Of a DNA stretch of 64,000 nucleotides, positions 50,664 to 60,303 are shown in pieces. The first letter of the stretch is position 1; each line of letters begins with the position of its first letter. Both the position numbers and the translations under genes were made by a program. Origin of the DNA: Clostridium_AD sp050717635 (GTDB taxonomy: Bacteria; Bacillota; Clostridia; Clostridiales; Clostridiaceae); NCBI RefSeq assembly GCF_050717635.1, contig NZ_JBOITO010000013.1:124001-188000 (forward strand), given 5' to 3'. The notes beneath the pieces are model-generated. The model did no database searches, was not told where the DNA came from, and saw only the letters and a program-made list of their open reading frames with translations.

Positions 50664-51827
50664 TTAATTATTAGTATTGACATTTATATAGTAAAACTCA
50701 TCACTTATTTTAAATTCTGAATTTTCTGAGAGTTTATTTAAGTAAGTCAGTAAGCTTAGTTTAGCCGGACCTTGTAGCGGTGTTGGACAATAGTCATTTT
50801 TGTAATCTACTGAAGATACACTACAGGGGATAACCCGTATACCGATAGAAGTTAAATCATTGTTAGTGAATTTTAAATTGCTCTGAAAAATAAAGGTTCT
50901 TTTGTCCGTTGGATTAGAATTGCCACCAAAGGCGAAATTGCCTAAACTGTAGGCGATAATTCTATTTTTATATTGTTCTATGCCTTGAATTACGTGGGGG
51001 TGGTGACCAAGTATTATATCTGCACCATTATCAATAGCAAAATGAGCGAGTTCTTTTTGCTGGTCTAGTGGATAGTACTGGCGTTCCATTCCCCAATGAA
51101 AGTTTATAACAACAACAGAATTAGTCTTTTTTAATTCTAAAATATCACTTTTTAATTTATCAAGAAATTTTTGGTCTAGGGACCAACCCCTGTAACCTAA
51201 GAAACCAAAGGACTGCTCTTTTATTTTGGTTAACCATTTTGAACCTTCTCCAAAATAGTTAATATTTTCATTTTCAAGGGCAAGTTTTGTATCTTCGAAT
51301 CCCTTTTGTTTATAATCATAAATATGATTATTAGAAAGATTAACGCCTTCAATAGAGCCTAGGGTTAAGCTTTTGGCATATTCACTTGGAGCTTTGAAAT
51401 TAAACTTCTTATCTGCCCTGTCGTTTGAGTCTGTAAAAGTTGTCTCTAAATTGGCAAGGGTAACGTCGTCTGCACTAAAAATGCTATAAACATTTTTAAA
51501 TATATAAGAAAAATCATTGTTATGTTTTGTTACCATAGCTGGAAGACTACTGGCATAAGCAAAGTTGCTATCAGTTCCTATAGTACAGTCTCCTACAGAA
51601 GATAATAAAACTTCTGTATTTGTATCTTCTACTTTTGGAGTAGTCACGATCTTAGGGCTATCAGTGGCTATGGTTTTCTTTGGGGGCTTAGCTTTTTCCT
51701 CTTTTAGTATAGTTTGCTTTTCTTTAGCCTTATTTAAAGAAAAGGAAATAGTTTTAATTGCAACTAAGGCTAAAAGTACAGAAAAAAATAGGAGTAGCTT
51801 ATATCTTTTTCTTTGTGACTTTTTCAT
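50664..51827 (-). CDS. CapA-family protein (metallophosphatase-like)
   Basis: The 387-residue protein has an N-terminal membrane anchor (LLLFFSVLLALVAIKTISF) and a CapA domain with SSVGDCTIGTD, GVNLSNNHIYDY, VVINFHWGMERQYYP and ADIILGHHPHVIQG. CapA proteins are linked to poly-gamma-glutamate synthesis or anchoring, but isolated homologues like this have other envelope roles. It is the first gene of a capA-murT-gatD operon (15-base gap), and no capB or capC is present, which argues against capsule synthesis. Confidence 0.88.
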   Translation of the reverse strand: MKKSQRKRYKLLLFFSVLLALVAIKTISFSLNKAKEKQTILKEEKAKPPKKTIATDSPKIVTTPKVEDTNTEVLLSSVGDCTIGTDSNFAYASSLPAMVTKHNNDFSYIFKNVYSIFSADDVTLANLETTFTDSNDRADKKFNFKAPSEYAKSLTLGSIEGVNLSNNHIYDYKQKGFEDTKLALENENINYFGEGSKWLTKIKEQSFGFLGYRGWSLDQKFLDKLKSDILELKKTNSVVVINFHWGMERQYYPLDQQKELAHFAIDNGADIILGHHPHVIQGIEQYKNRIIAYSLGNFAFGGNSNPTDKRTFIFQSNLKFTNNDLTSIGIRVIPCSVSSVDYKNDYCPTPLQGPAKLSLLTYLNKLSENSEFKISDEFYYINVNTNN

Positions 51828-51946
51828 AAAATCCCCCCAATCATTTAATAACTAATTATATTTTTAAGTCACTATAATTTTATAACATAGTTACATAAAT
51901 GTCTAACATATTAAATCAAGAAAATATAAAAAGGGGTGAAATTAAG

Positions 51947-53578
51947 ATGAAATTAGGTAAATTAATAATTTTGTTCGTTATAATTATAAGTATTACGATT
52001 ATAACACAGAAAAGTAATGATTTTAGCAATTTAGTAGCGGAAGCTGAAAAGCATTATTACGCGCAAGAATATAATTTAGCTATTGAAAAATATGGTGTGC
52101 TTTCTGAAAAAGATGTGCGCTCACCAAAGTGGAATCTAAAGATAGCTGAAGTTTATTCTGTTATGCATGATTTCGATAATTCAACAAAATATATTGACCT
52201 TTCAAAACAATATAAGGAGGTAGATGCATCTTCATATAATCACATGGTTTTCACAGAACTTATGAATGGTAAATACGAACAAGCATTAAAAGATGGAAAG
52301 CTTGCATTAATTAAATATCCAAAAGACAATAGTTTGATAAAGACTATGTTTACTGTTTATATGGCAAATAATAAGATTGACCAGGCTAAAGGAATTATTT
52401 ATGGGTATAATGTGGATGTGAAATCATCTTATGACACTGCTGAATATGCTAGAATGTTAATGCTTATAGGAAAATGGGAAGAAGGTTATAGTAAGTTAAA
52501 ACTTGCCTTTGAATTAAATAAGGATGAATACAAGATATATGACGTCTTAGCACAAATATCTTTATACAATAAAGATCTTCTGCTTGAAAATATAACAGCC
52601 CTTTCCAAAAAGTATCCTAGTGATCTAGCTTATAAAATGTGGTTAGCTAAAATATATTCTCTAAGTATCGACACCGTAGATGAAGCAAAAAAAATAATAT
52701 ATGAAATTTCTAGTAAAGATATAGAAAACATGCAAATAAAATTAATAAAAGCTAATGTTTACAAAAACCTTGGCGATACAGAAGAATCCGATAAACTAAT
52801 GGAAGATATAATTTCAGATAATCCAGACGATTACAGAGCTTATCATAGTGCGGGTTGGTATTATCTTTACAAGAGTGATTATGAGAAGGCTAGTGAATAT
52901 TGCAATAAATCTATCAAAAGCAATAGCGATTACCCAGATAACTACGGGTTTTTAATGCCGGAAATATTAAAATATGGATCATCAAAAATAGCAGCAGAGC
53001 CTTATTATAGAACAGCATTATACAGTGAGCCTTATAATTATAATATAATGCTGAGCCTAGCAAATTATTATTGGCACACCTCTGATGATATTAATAAAGC
53101 ACTAGAATACTTCAATTTTGCATCTGTTATTAAACCTTACGATGTGGAAATAAAATATAATATTGCACTAATAAATATTTTTGAGGGCAAAGGTGATGAG
53201 GCCATAGAAGTTTTGAATATATGTAGTAAACTAGATCAATCTGTGCCTAAATATCATAGAACCTTATCAACTATATACATAATGCAAAACAAAGCAGTTG
53301 AGGCTAAAGCAGAAATAGAAAGTGCTTATGATGCTGATGAGGAAGATATTTTGACCTTAAATAATATTGGTTGTTATTATATTAGTTTGGAACAAAATGT
53401 AGAGAGAGGACTATACAATATAACAAAGGCTTTTCAGGGGTTAAACGACTCTTGTGATGATTACACTAAAAAAGTTATTCTGGAGAATTATGATAAGGTT
53501 CAGAAGCTAAAACAAAGCTATGCTAAAGGAAAAGATAATGAAGAACTAAAAATTCCTGAATTTACTTTATTTTACTAG
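51947..53578 (+). CDS. Membrane-anchored TPR-repeat protein
   Basis: The 543-residue protein has an N-terminal hydrophobic segment (LIILFVIIISITIITQ) and about twelve TPR-like repeats through most of its length, for example KYDEQALKDG-like units and AYHSAGWYYLYKSDYEKASEYCNK. There is no catalytic domain. AAGGGGTGA is seven bases before the ATG at 51947. Such proteins scaffold complexes at the membrane; its partner is unknown. It is divergent from capA and has its own terminator. Confidence 0.82.
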   Translation: MKLGKLIILFVIIISITIITQKSNDFSNLVAEAEKHYYAQEYNLAIEKYGVLSEKDVRSPKWNLKIAEVYSVMHDFDNSTKYIDLSKQYKEVDASSYNHMVFTELMNGKYEQALKDGKLALIKYPKDNSLIKTMFTVYMANNKIDQAKGIIYGYNVDVKSSYDTAEYARMLMLIGKWEEGYSKLKLAFELNKDEYKIYDVLAQISLYNKDLLLENITALSKKYPSDLAYKMWLAKIYSLSIDTVDEAKKIIYEISSKDIENMQIKLIKANVYKNLGDTEESDKLMEDIISDNPDDYRAYHSAGWYYLYKSDYEKASEYCNKSIKSNSDYPDNYGFLMPEILKYGSSKIAAEPYYRTALYSEPYNYNIMLSLANYYWHTSDDINKALEYFNFASVIKPYDVEIKYNIALINIFEGKGDEAIEVLNICSKLDQSVPKYHRTLSTIYIMQNKAVEAKAEIESAYDADEEDILTLNNIGCYYISLEQNVERGLYNITKAFQGLNDSCDDYTKKVILENYDKVQKLKQSYAKGKDNEELKIPEFTLFY

Positions 53579-53600
53579 TAAATTAAAATATTTGTTAAAC

Positions 53601-53629
53601 AAAAAAAACCGCCTAACAGCGGTTTTTTA
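53601..53629 (+). terminator. Terminator of the TPR gene
   Basis: AAAAAACCGC pairs with GCGGTTTTTT around CTAACA. Confidence 0.92.
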
Positions 53630-53778
53630 TTGTTAGTGGATATTAGTACAACACAAATAATATAAAGAGTATGCTGTATTAAAAATAATTTAGCATAATG
53701 AAGGAGAGTATTCATAAAAACAGCAATAAAAAAATATTATAATTTTTTTATTGCATTTTTATCAAAAAGTTGTAATAT

Positions 53779-53828
53779 ATTAATATAACAACAAAAATTA
53801 ATATGTTCAATAAATATATTAATATGTT
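53779..53828 (+). promoter_or_regulatory. Repeated ATTAATATGTT boxes upstream of pckA
   Basis: ATTAATATGTT occurs at 53797 and 53818, exactly 21 bases apart, with a related ATTAATATAAC at 53779. Two-turn spacing suggests operator half-sites upstream of pckA. AT-richness makes chance possible. The remainder of 53630-53869 has an A/T hairpin near 53725-53756 but no gene. Confidence 0.35.
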
Positions 53829-53869
53829 TAAAAATTAAAATAAAGATATTTGGTGATGGGGGTAAGATT

Positions 53870-55438
53870 ATGGAGTGTCTAAAAGATTTAAACATAAAAA
53901 CATCAAAAAGAATATACAGGAATTTACCTGTATCTGATTTAGTGTGTTTTGCTTTAAAAAGAGAAGAAGGAACTTTATCAGAAACCGGTGCTTTGGTTGT
54001 AAACACAGGGAAATATACAGGAAGATCACCTAATGATAGATTTATAGTTTCACAAGAAAGCGTTATTAATTTAGTTAATTGGGGAGATGTGAATTTACAA
54101 ATTAAAGAAGAAGCATTTGATAATTTGTATAGCGAAATGCGTGAGTATTTAAGTGATAAAGACCTATTTGTATTTGAAGGTTATGTTGGTGCTATGAAAG
54201 AGTATAGACTACCAATTACAGTAGTAAATGAACTGGCATCACAGGCGCTACTCTCTGAACAATTATTTAGAAGATCAGATGAAATTATGAAAGAAATGCA
54301 TAAATCGGAATTCACAGTAATTGCAGCACCTGGATTCAAGGCAAAGGTAGAAGAGGGGGGAGTAAACTCGGAAGCTTTTATTATAATAAATTTTGATAAA
54401 AAAATTGTGCTAATTGGTGGAACGCAGTATGGAGGAGAAATTAAAAAGTCTATTTTTTCAATAATGAATTTTTTATTACCGCAAAAAGGCGTATTTCCAA
54501 TGCATTGTTCTTCTAATATAGGTAAAAATGGCGACACAGCAGTGTTTTTTGGCCTTTCTGGTACAGGTAAGACTACTTTATCATCGGATCCAGATAGAAG
54601 GCTTATTGGAGATGATGAACATGGTTGGTGTGATAGTGGAGTGTTTAATTTTGAAGGTGGATGCTATGCTAAGACTATAAAATTAGATAAAAACAAGGAA
54701 AGTGAAATTTATTCAGCATTAAAATTTGGTACACTGCTTGAAAACGTTGTGCTCCATGATGATAAGATGCCTGATTATGATGATGCTAGTTTAACAGAGA
54801 ATACTAGGGCAGCATATCCATTAGAATATATTGAAAATGCTGAATTAAGCGGGATGGGAGGGCATCCCAGTACTATAATATTTTTAACAGCAGATGCTTT
54901 TGGTGCTATTCCTCCAATTTCAAAGCTTACAAGAGACGCTGCAATGTATCACTTTATTTCAGGGTATACAAGTAAGGTTGCTGGTACTGAACGTGGAGTC
55001 ACAAAGCCAAAAGCCACTTTTTCATCTTGTTTTGGCGAACCTTTTATGATAATGGACTCTTCAGTTTACGCAAAACTTTTAGGGGAAAGAATAGATAAAC
55101 ATAAAACTGAGGTGTTTTTGGTGAATACAGGTTGGATTGGCGGTGGGTATGGTGTAGGTACAAGAATGAAACTATCTTATACAAGAGCTATGGTAAAAGC
55201 AGCTCTTGAAGGTAAACTTAAGGAAGTACAATATACTATTCATCCAATATTTAATGTGGCTATACCTAGTACAGTTCCAAATGTTCCTTCAGAAATATTA
55301 AATCCAGAAAATACTTGGGCTGATAAAGATGAGTATTTGCTAACAGCTAAAGCCTTAGCTTCCAAATTTTCAGAGAACTTCAGTAAATTTAAAGGAATTA
55401 AGGAAAACATAATTGTGGCTGGACCTATAACACAATAA
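53870..55438 (+). CDS. pckA: Phosphoenolpyruvate carboxykinase (ATP)
   Basis: The 522-residue enzyme interconverts oxaloacetate plus ATP with PEP, CO2 and ADP. The kinase loop GLSGTGKTTLSSDPDR, GDDEHGW, TGRSPNDRFIV near the start and TRAAYPLEYIENA are diagnostic of the ATP-dependent form. In fermenters it can run toward oxaloacetate. GGGGG is seven bases before the ATG. It is monocistronic. Confidence 0.97.
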   Translation: MECLKDLNIKTSKRIYRNLPVSDLVCFALKREEGTLSETGALVVNTGKYTGRSPNDRFIVSQESVINLVNWGDVNLQIKEEAFDNLYSEMREYLSDKDLFVFEGYVGAMKEYRLPITVVNELASQALLSEQLFRRSDEIMKEMHKSEFTVIAAPGFKAKVEEGGVNSEAFIIINFDKKIVLIGGTQYGGEIKKSIFSIMNFLLPQKGVFPMHCSSNIGKNGDTAVFFGLSGTGKTTLSSDPDRRLIGDDEHGWCDSGVFNFEGGCYAKTIKLDKNKESEIYSALKFGTLLENVVLHDDKMPDYDDASLTENTRAAYPLEYIENAELSGMGGHPSTIIFLTADAFGAIPPISKLTRDAAMYHFISGYTSKVAGTERGVTKPKATFSSCFGEPFMIMDSSVYAKLLGERIDKHKTEVFLVNTGWIGGGYGVGTRMKLSYTRAMVKAALEGKLKEVQYTIHPIFNVAIPSTVPNVPSEILNPENTWADKDEYLLTAKALASKFSENFSKFKGIKENIIVAGPITQ

Positions 55439-55462
55439 TAAAAAAATGATAATATATAATAT

Positions 55463-55511
55463 ATACCCTAGAGTAGAGCTCTAAAAAATGCCTGCACTAG
55501 GGGTATTTTTA
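55463..55511 (+). terminator. Terminator of pckA
   Basis: ATACCCTAG pairs with CTAGGGGTAT with one bulge, followed by TTTTT. Confidence 0.8.
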
Positions 55512-55633
55512 TGTAATTTATGTTATAAATATGATATACTTAATGATGAAATAATATTCATTAAAAATATATAACGCTTACTAAGTATTAGTAAAATTTT
55601 GTTGTCTAAATAAGAAATTTAAAAGGGGGATAT

Positions 55634-56740
55634 ATGAAAAAGAATAATGTTCTTTTTAGAATTTTAATTTTAACTATTATAATAGCAGCCGTAATTCTTT
55701 GGAATTTTAAATTTAAAAATGCTATTACACAAGAAGGTCTAATAATTACTAAGTGGGATAATTTTTATAGTGGAGATAATATTCATTTTTATTACTTAAG
55801 CCCACAGAATGAAAATTTATTAAAGCTTAAAGTTAAATATGGATTAAATAACATTATAGATAATAAGGCCGATGCACTGGATAACTCCATAAAGATTATG
55901 AAATTTATCAATGGGAAGGTAAAAGCAAAAAGTACATCTATGAGTAGTGATAAAAACACCTTGCAAATAATGGAAGTGGCTTTTGGCGGAGGTGAAATAT
56001 CAGATAGTGATTACGTAGCCATGTATGAAGAATGTTTAGCTTCTGTTGGAATTAAAGCGCGGCGTGGGATACTTAGAGGCACTGATAATAAAATTAAAGG
56101 TAAATCATATTTTAATGTATGTGAGATATGGAGCGATAAATATAAAAAGTGGATAATGATAGATGGTGTCAATGGATATTATATGCAAAAGGATGGAATT
56201 CCACTTGGAGCTGTTGAAACAATAAATACTGGAATAGAAAAAGTGAAAATTTATGATCTTAAAGATACTAGTAAATACATAAAAAGTATGAAAAATTACT
56301 ATGAAAGTTATAGTATATATGTAGATAATAATAAATATGGTGAGTTAAAAAGTAATTCCCAAATTACTTATTTGAAAGACAAACAACTTCCTAAAATAGA
56401 AACAAAGGAAGGCTTTACTCAACCTACTATTTTTGTTAATAGTCCAAAGGTATTTAATATTTCTCCGGAAATAAAATATGAGGATACGGGTAATGATAAA
56501 GTTGCCACTTTAATATTTGCAAAGAGAGATTTAAAAGACGATACAAAAGAAATACAAAACTTTACTGTTGGAGCATTTATTAATAGCTACATGCTCACAA
56601 ATTATTTCATAAGTGTTAATGGTTCCGATTATATTAAAGTAGATACTTTTTTTGAACTGCAAATTATTGAAGGAATAAATTCTATTAAATTATCACAAGA
56701 TGGTAAAAATGTATCTAAAGAAGTAGTCATAGAAAAATAA
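55634..56740 (+). CDS. Transglutaminase-like membrane-anchored protein, probably inactive
   Basis: The 368-residue protein has an N-terminal anchor (ILILTIIIAAVILWNF). A transglutaminase-like core spans about residues 80-195: DALDNSIKIMKFING, DYVAMYEECLASVGIKARRGI and FNVCEIWSDKYKKWIMIDG. The usual Cys before the helix and the His before the strand appear to be absent (Ser/Asp and Asn in their places), while the Asp remains, so catalysis is doubtful. The last 150 residues look beta-rich. AAAGGGGG precedes the ATG. Confidence 0.68.
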   Translation: MKKNNVLFRILILTIIIAAVILWNFKFKNAITQEGLIITKWDNFYSGDNIHFYYLSPQNENLLKLKVKYGLNNIIDNKADALDNSIKIMKFINGKVKAKSTSMSSDKNTLQIMEVAFGGGEISDSDYVAMYEECLASVGIKARRGILRGTDNKIKGKSYFNVCEIWSDKYKKWIMIDGVNGYYMQKDGIPLGAVETINTGIEKVKIYDLKDTSKYIKSMKNYYESYSIYVDNNKYGELKSNSQITYLKDKQLPKIETKEGFTQPTIFVNSPKVFNISPEIKYEDTGNDKVATLIFAKRDLKDDTKEIQNFTVGAFINSYMLTNYFISVNGSDYIKVDTFFELQIIEGINSIKLSQDGKNVSKEVVIEK

Positions 56741-57074
56741 ATATGAAAGTTTTTGCTATTTATAGGATAATTATTCGTTTGGTATTGCTATTTTTAATTA
56801 AATTTGGTAGTATTTTAATATAAGTTGTAATCTTCTGTTAATTAAAGGGCGAAATTCTTTTTCTCGATTGCGATGAATGATTTAAGTTAATATGATACAA
56901 AATGTAGTATTATTGTATTTGAATATCTATTTTATATGCTATAATATGCTATATTTTCTTTATTGAGCTATTCTATTTGTGAAAAGTTGAGAATATTTCA
57001 TTAATAGCACCGTATCATTTATATTTTATACTGTAGGGTGTATAATATAGCAAATAGAGTTTGGGGGTATGTAT
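56741..57074 (+). other. Intergenic region before pfk
   Basis: No gene is visible. TATAAT at about 57049, with TTATAT 16 bases upstream, is a weak promoter candidate. No riboswitch or clear hairpin is recognisable in the AT-rich remainder. Confidence 0.4.
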
Positions 57075-58172
57075 ATGTCACATAAAATAAAAAAAATAGG
57101 TGTACTAACTGGTGGAGGAGATTGTCCAGGACTTAACGCTGTCATTAGAGCAGTTACTCGTAATGCAATTTTAAATTATGGTTATGAAGTAGTCGGTTAT
57201 AGATTTGGATACAGAGGACTATATAGAAATGAAACTATGCCACTCACTTTAGAAGCGGTATCAGGAATTCAACATAAAGGTGGAACTATATTGTATTGTT
57301 CTAACAAAGACAATTTGTTTGATTATACTGTTGAAGAAGACGGTGTAATGGTTAAAAAAGACGTGTCAGATGTAGCAGTTGAAAATATGAGAAAAGAAGG
57401 TGTAGATGCTCTAATAGTTATTGGTGGAGATGGTACCCTTACAAGCGCTAGGGATTTCGGAAGAAAAGGTGTTAAGGTAATAGGAGTTCCAAAGACTATA
57501 GACAATGATTTAGCTTCTACAGATTTTACTTTTGGATTTAATACTGCAGTAGGAGTTGCTACGGAGGCCCTTGATAGACTTCACACTACAGCTGAATCAC
57601 ACCATAGGATAATGATTCTAGAGGTAATGGGAAGAAATGCAGGGTGGATAGCGCTAGAATCTGGAATTTCAGGGTCAGCTGATGTAATATTAATACCAGA
57701 AATAGACTTTGATATTAATAAAGTTCTTAAAAAGATTGAAGAGCGTGAACAAGAAGGAAAATTATTTAGTATCATTGTTGTGGCAGAAGGTGCAAAAGAA
57801 AAAGGTGGAGATGTTGTAGTTAGTAAAATAGTTGCAGATAGCCCAGATCCAATAAGACTAGGCGGAATAGGTAATAAATTAGCTTATCAACTAGAAGAGA
57901 TTGTAAATGACCATGAAATCAGGTGCACAGTACTGGGTCATATTCAAAGAGGTGGAATAACATCATCTTTTGATAGAATGCTAGCTACAAGGTATGGAGT
58001 AGCCGCTGTAGATCTAATTAGTGAAGGCAAATTTGGAAATATGGTTAGTCTTGTAGGCAATAAAATATCTTATGCACATTTAGAAAATGTTATAGGAGAT
58101 ACTAAAAATGTAAATCCTAGTGGAGAATTAGTTAATGTTGCAAGGAAGATCGGAATTTCATTTGGTGATTAA
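57075..58172 (+). CDS. pfkA: 6-phosphofructokinase
   Basis: The 365-residue kinase has the signatures GVLTGGGDCPGLNAVIRAV, IGGDGTLTSA, GVPKTIDND, MGRNAGWIAL and GHIQRGG. The GGDG glycine predicts ATP rather than pyrophosphate as donor. The Lys in PKTIDND (Gly in E. coli PfkA) places it in the group that includes actinomycete ATP-dependent enzymes. It is longer than the 320-residue E. coli enzyme. GGGGG fits the ATG at 57075, not 57069. This is glycolysis proper, beside gapN and pckA. Confidence 0.93.
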   Translation: MSHKIKKIGVLTGGGDCPGLNAVIRAVTRNAILNYGYEVVGYRFGYRGLYRNETMPLTLEAVSGIQHKGGTILYCSNKDNLFDYTVEEDGVMVKKDVSDVAVENMRKEGVDALIVIGGDGTLTSARDFGRKGVKVIGVPKTIDNDLASTDFTFGFNTAVGVATEALDRLHTTAESHHRIMILEVMGRNAGWIALESGISGSADVILIPEIDFDINKVLKKIEEREQEGKLFSIIVVAEGAKEKGGDVVVSKIVADSPDPIRLGGIGNKLAYQLEEIVNDHEIRCTVLGHIQRGGITSSFDRMLATRYGVAAVDLISEGKFGNMVSLVGNKISYAHLENVIGDTKNVNPSGELVNVARKIGISFGD

Positions 58173-58198
58173 CAAATTTTTTTTGAATTTTGATAAGG

Positions 58199-58243
58199 TG
58201 TGGTTATTCTCATATTTTTAGAGTTTGAGAAGGCCACATTTTC
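58199..58243 (+). terminator. Terminator of pfk
   Basis: TGTGG...TTCTCA pairs with TGAGAA...CCACA, followed by TTTT. Confidence 0.75.
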
Positions 58244-58375
58244 AAACTATGTTAATAATATTTTAGCACCCAAGGTGGTGATTTAATAGCCCAAATTAGT
58301 ATAGTTTACAAATATGGAGGACAACAATTAATGATTGTTATCTATTTTAAAGACAAGCCAGGAGGATATTATATT

Positions 58376-59158
58376 ATGAAAGTAATAAAGAAATACTTAG
58401 ATACAAGAGAAGGGACTTACAGTTTTTATTTTGAGGAAATAAATAGTGGATATCTTTATGGTTTTAATGAGAATAAAGAAATGTTATCGGCTGGATGTAT
58501 AAAGTTGCCATTAGCTATGGTACTTCTAAAAGAGGTACAAAATGGAACAATAGAATTACAAAGCAAAATCAAAATTGAAGAAAATGATAAAATACAAGGT
58601 TCAAATGGTATAATACATGAATTTGCTTGTAAAGAATATTCGCTATTTGAATTATTAATAGCAATGCTTATGCAAAGTGACAATACCGCAGCAAACAAAA
58701 TAATTGAAATTTTAGGTATGGATCGAATAGGTGAAATGTTCAAGGAGATGGGACTTAAAAATACAAATTTGAAAAGGATTACAACTAAGGTTAGATTAGG
58801 TAAGGATGAATTAGAAAATACCTCTTCTAGTTTAGACTTAAGTAAGTGTTTTAAATTATTATATCTAAAACAATATTTAAATGAAGAAAACAGCAATTTG
58901 CTTATAAATATATTAAAAAAACAACAACGTACAAATAAAATACCTTTTTATATACCAAGGGATATTCAAGAGAATATTGCAAATAAAGGTGGTAGCTTTG
59001 AATGTGTTGAAAATGATAATACATTAATTATGATTCCAAAAGGAAATTTTCTTTTTACTGTAATGGCTAACAACTTGCCTAATAATGTTTATGGCATAAC
59101 GACTATATCTAGGGTGGGAAAGATGATATGGGATATTATTGATAAAGATTGGAATTAA
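58376..59158 (+). CDS. Beta-lactamase/serine-hydrolase-fold protein with altered active site
   Basis: The 260-residue protein (275 from the ATG at 58331) has the class A beta-lactamase fold without a signal peptide. SDN is present (MLMQSDNTAANKI) and a KGG box (ANKGGSFE) replaces KTG. The SxxK segment reads LSAGCIKLPLA, in which the usual serine position is Gly and Cys is next to it. Both starts have an AGGAGG/GGAGG site ten bases upstream. The protein may be a non-catalytic or divergent cytoplasmic homologue. Confidence 0.8.
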   Translation: MKVIKKYLDTREGTYSFYFEEINSGYLYGFNENKEMLSAGCIKLPLAMVLLKEVQNGTIELQSKIKIEENDKIQGSNGIIHEFACKEYSLFELLIAMLMQSDNTAANKIIEILGMDRIGEMFKEMGLKNTNLKRITTKVRLGKDELENTSSSLDLSKCFKLLYLKQYLNEENSNLLINILKKQQRTNKIPFYIPRDIQENIANKGGSFECVENDNTLIMIPKGNFLFTVMANNLPNNVYGITTISRVGKMIWDIIDKDWN

Positions 59159-59233
59159 GTATAGGTTATGTAGGGTATTCTGTTATTAGAATATCCTACA
59201 ATAAAATTTGGCTTTTGATGGAGTAGGAAAGTG

Positions 59234-59262
59234 TTGACAACTAGCAAAATTGGCATTATAAT
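59234..59262 (+). promoter_or_regulatory. Consensus promoter of tRNA-Ile
   Basis: TTGACA (59234-59239) and TATAAT (59257-59262) are both perfect and exactly 17 bases apart, as expected for a strong stable-RNA promoter. Confidence 0.92.
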
Positions 59263-59276
59263 TATGAGGATATTAT

Positions 59277-59353
<77 letters not shown>

Positions 59354-59368
59354 TCTTATTTTCGGTAT

Positions 59369-59404
59369 AAAACAAAAGAACTAGGGAACTAGTTCTTTTG
59401 TTTT
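59369..59404. terminator. Terminator of tRNA-Ile
   Basis: AAAACAAAAGAACTAG pairs perfectly with CTAGTTCTTTTGTTTT around GGAA. It also faces the convergent MBL-fold gene. Confidence 0.92.
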
Positions 59405-59424
59405 ATAGGGAATTATAAAATTTT

Positions 59425-60303
59425 TTAATTTTCTTCAAGCTTATTTATATTTGTACCATCACTTATGAGTATAATATTTTTGTCTAAATCAGTTCTATAG
59501 ATAATACAATTTAGATTTTTGAGTTTATCTATGGTTTCTTTGTTTGGATGGCCATAAGTATTATTTGATCCGCAGCTTATAACTGCAATCTTTGGACGAA
59601 CTGCATTTAGAAATTCCGTTGAGGTTGATGAATTGCTGCCATGATGTGCAACTTTAAGTACCTGAGCTTTTAAATCATAATCACTATTTAAAATTTCTTG
59701 TTCGCTTATGGTTTCTATATCGCCGGTAAATAAATAAGTTGAGGTTTTGTAAGAAATCTTTATAGCACAAGAGTAATTATTAGTTTCCTTGTAGACTTTT
59801 TTATTGGGTGATAGAATAATACAGGTAGTATCAGGGCCTAAATCTAAAGTAATATTAGGTTTAGCTACTATTATATTGAGATTTTTATTTATCAAAGCTC
59901 TGATCATATCTTTAAATTCTTCTGAGGAAGAGGTAACTTTTGGGGCTATAAATTCGCCTACCTCAAAGGTTTTAATTATGCTAGCCATACCGCCTATATG
60001 GTCTTCATGGGGATGGGTTGCAATTATATAGTCAAGCTTCGCAATGTTATTGTTTTTTAAATACCTAATTACACCCTCTTTGGAGTCACTGGGGCCACTA
60101 TCAATTAATAAGTTTTTATGGTTTACTTGGATAAGAATACAATCACCCTGTCCTACATCAATAAAATGAGTGACGATATTATTTTCTAAATTTAAATTAG
60201 TTTTTATAGTAGATTTATATTTTATAATTATAAAAACAAGAATTGTGATTAGAACTAAAGCAACGCAAATTGTGGTATATTTTAAAACTTTTTTCTTTTG
60301 CAT
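59425..60303 (-). CDS. ComEC-like MBL-fold hydrolase
   Basis: The 292-residue protein has one N-terminal membrane segment and an extracellular metallo-beta-lactamase domain. The metal motif is ATHPHEDHIGGM; other ligands are in LIDSGPSD, LFTGDIE and LKVAHHGSNSS. The sequence resembles the C-terminal nuclease-like domain of ComEC without the channel. Such stand-alone proteins are common in Clostridium and uncharacterised. GGGAG is nine bases before the ATG. Confidence 0.87.
   Translation of the reverse strand: MQKKKVLKYTTICVALVLITILVFIIIKYKSTIKTNLNLENNIVTHFIDVGQGDCILIQVNHKNLLIDSGPSDSKEGVIRYLKNNNIAKLDYIIATHPHEDHIGGMASIIKTFEVGEFIAPKVTSSSEEFKDMIRALINKNLNIIVAKPNITLDLGPDTTCIILSPNKKVYKETNNYSCAIKISYKTSTYLFTGDIETISEQEILNSDYDLKAQVLKVAHHGSNSSTSTEFLNAVRPKIAVISCGSNNTYGHPNKETIDKLKNLNCIIYRTDLDKNIILISDGTNINKLEEN

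Noticed and set aside
50664..51827. Poly-gamma-glutamate capsule locus
   Set aside because: Only capA is present; capB and capC are missing and the operon is for lipid II amidation.
53701..53745. Short ORF (MKESIHKNSN...) ending near an A/T hairpin, as a leader peptide for pckA
   Set aside because: It has no ribosome site, and the AAGGAGAG lies inside the ORF itself.
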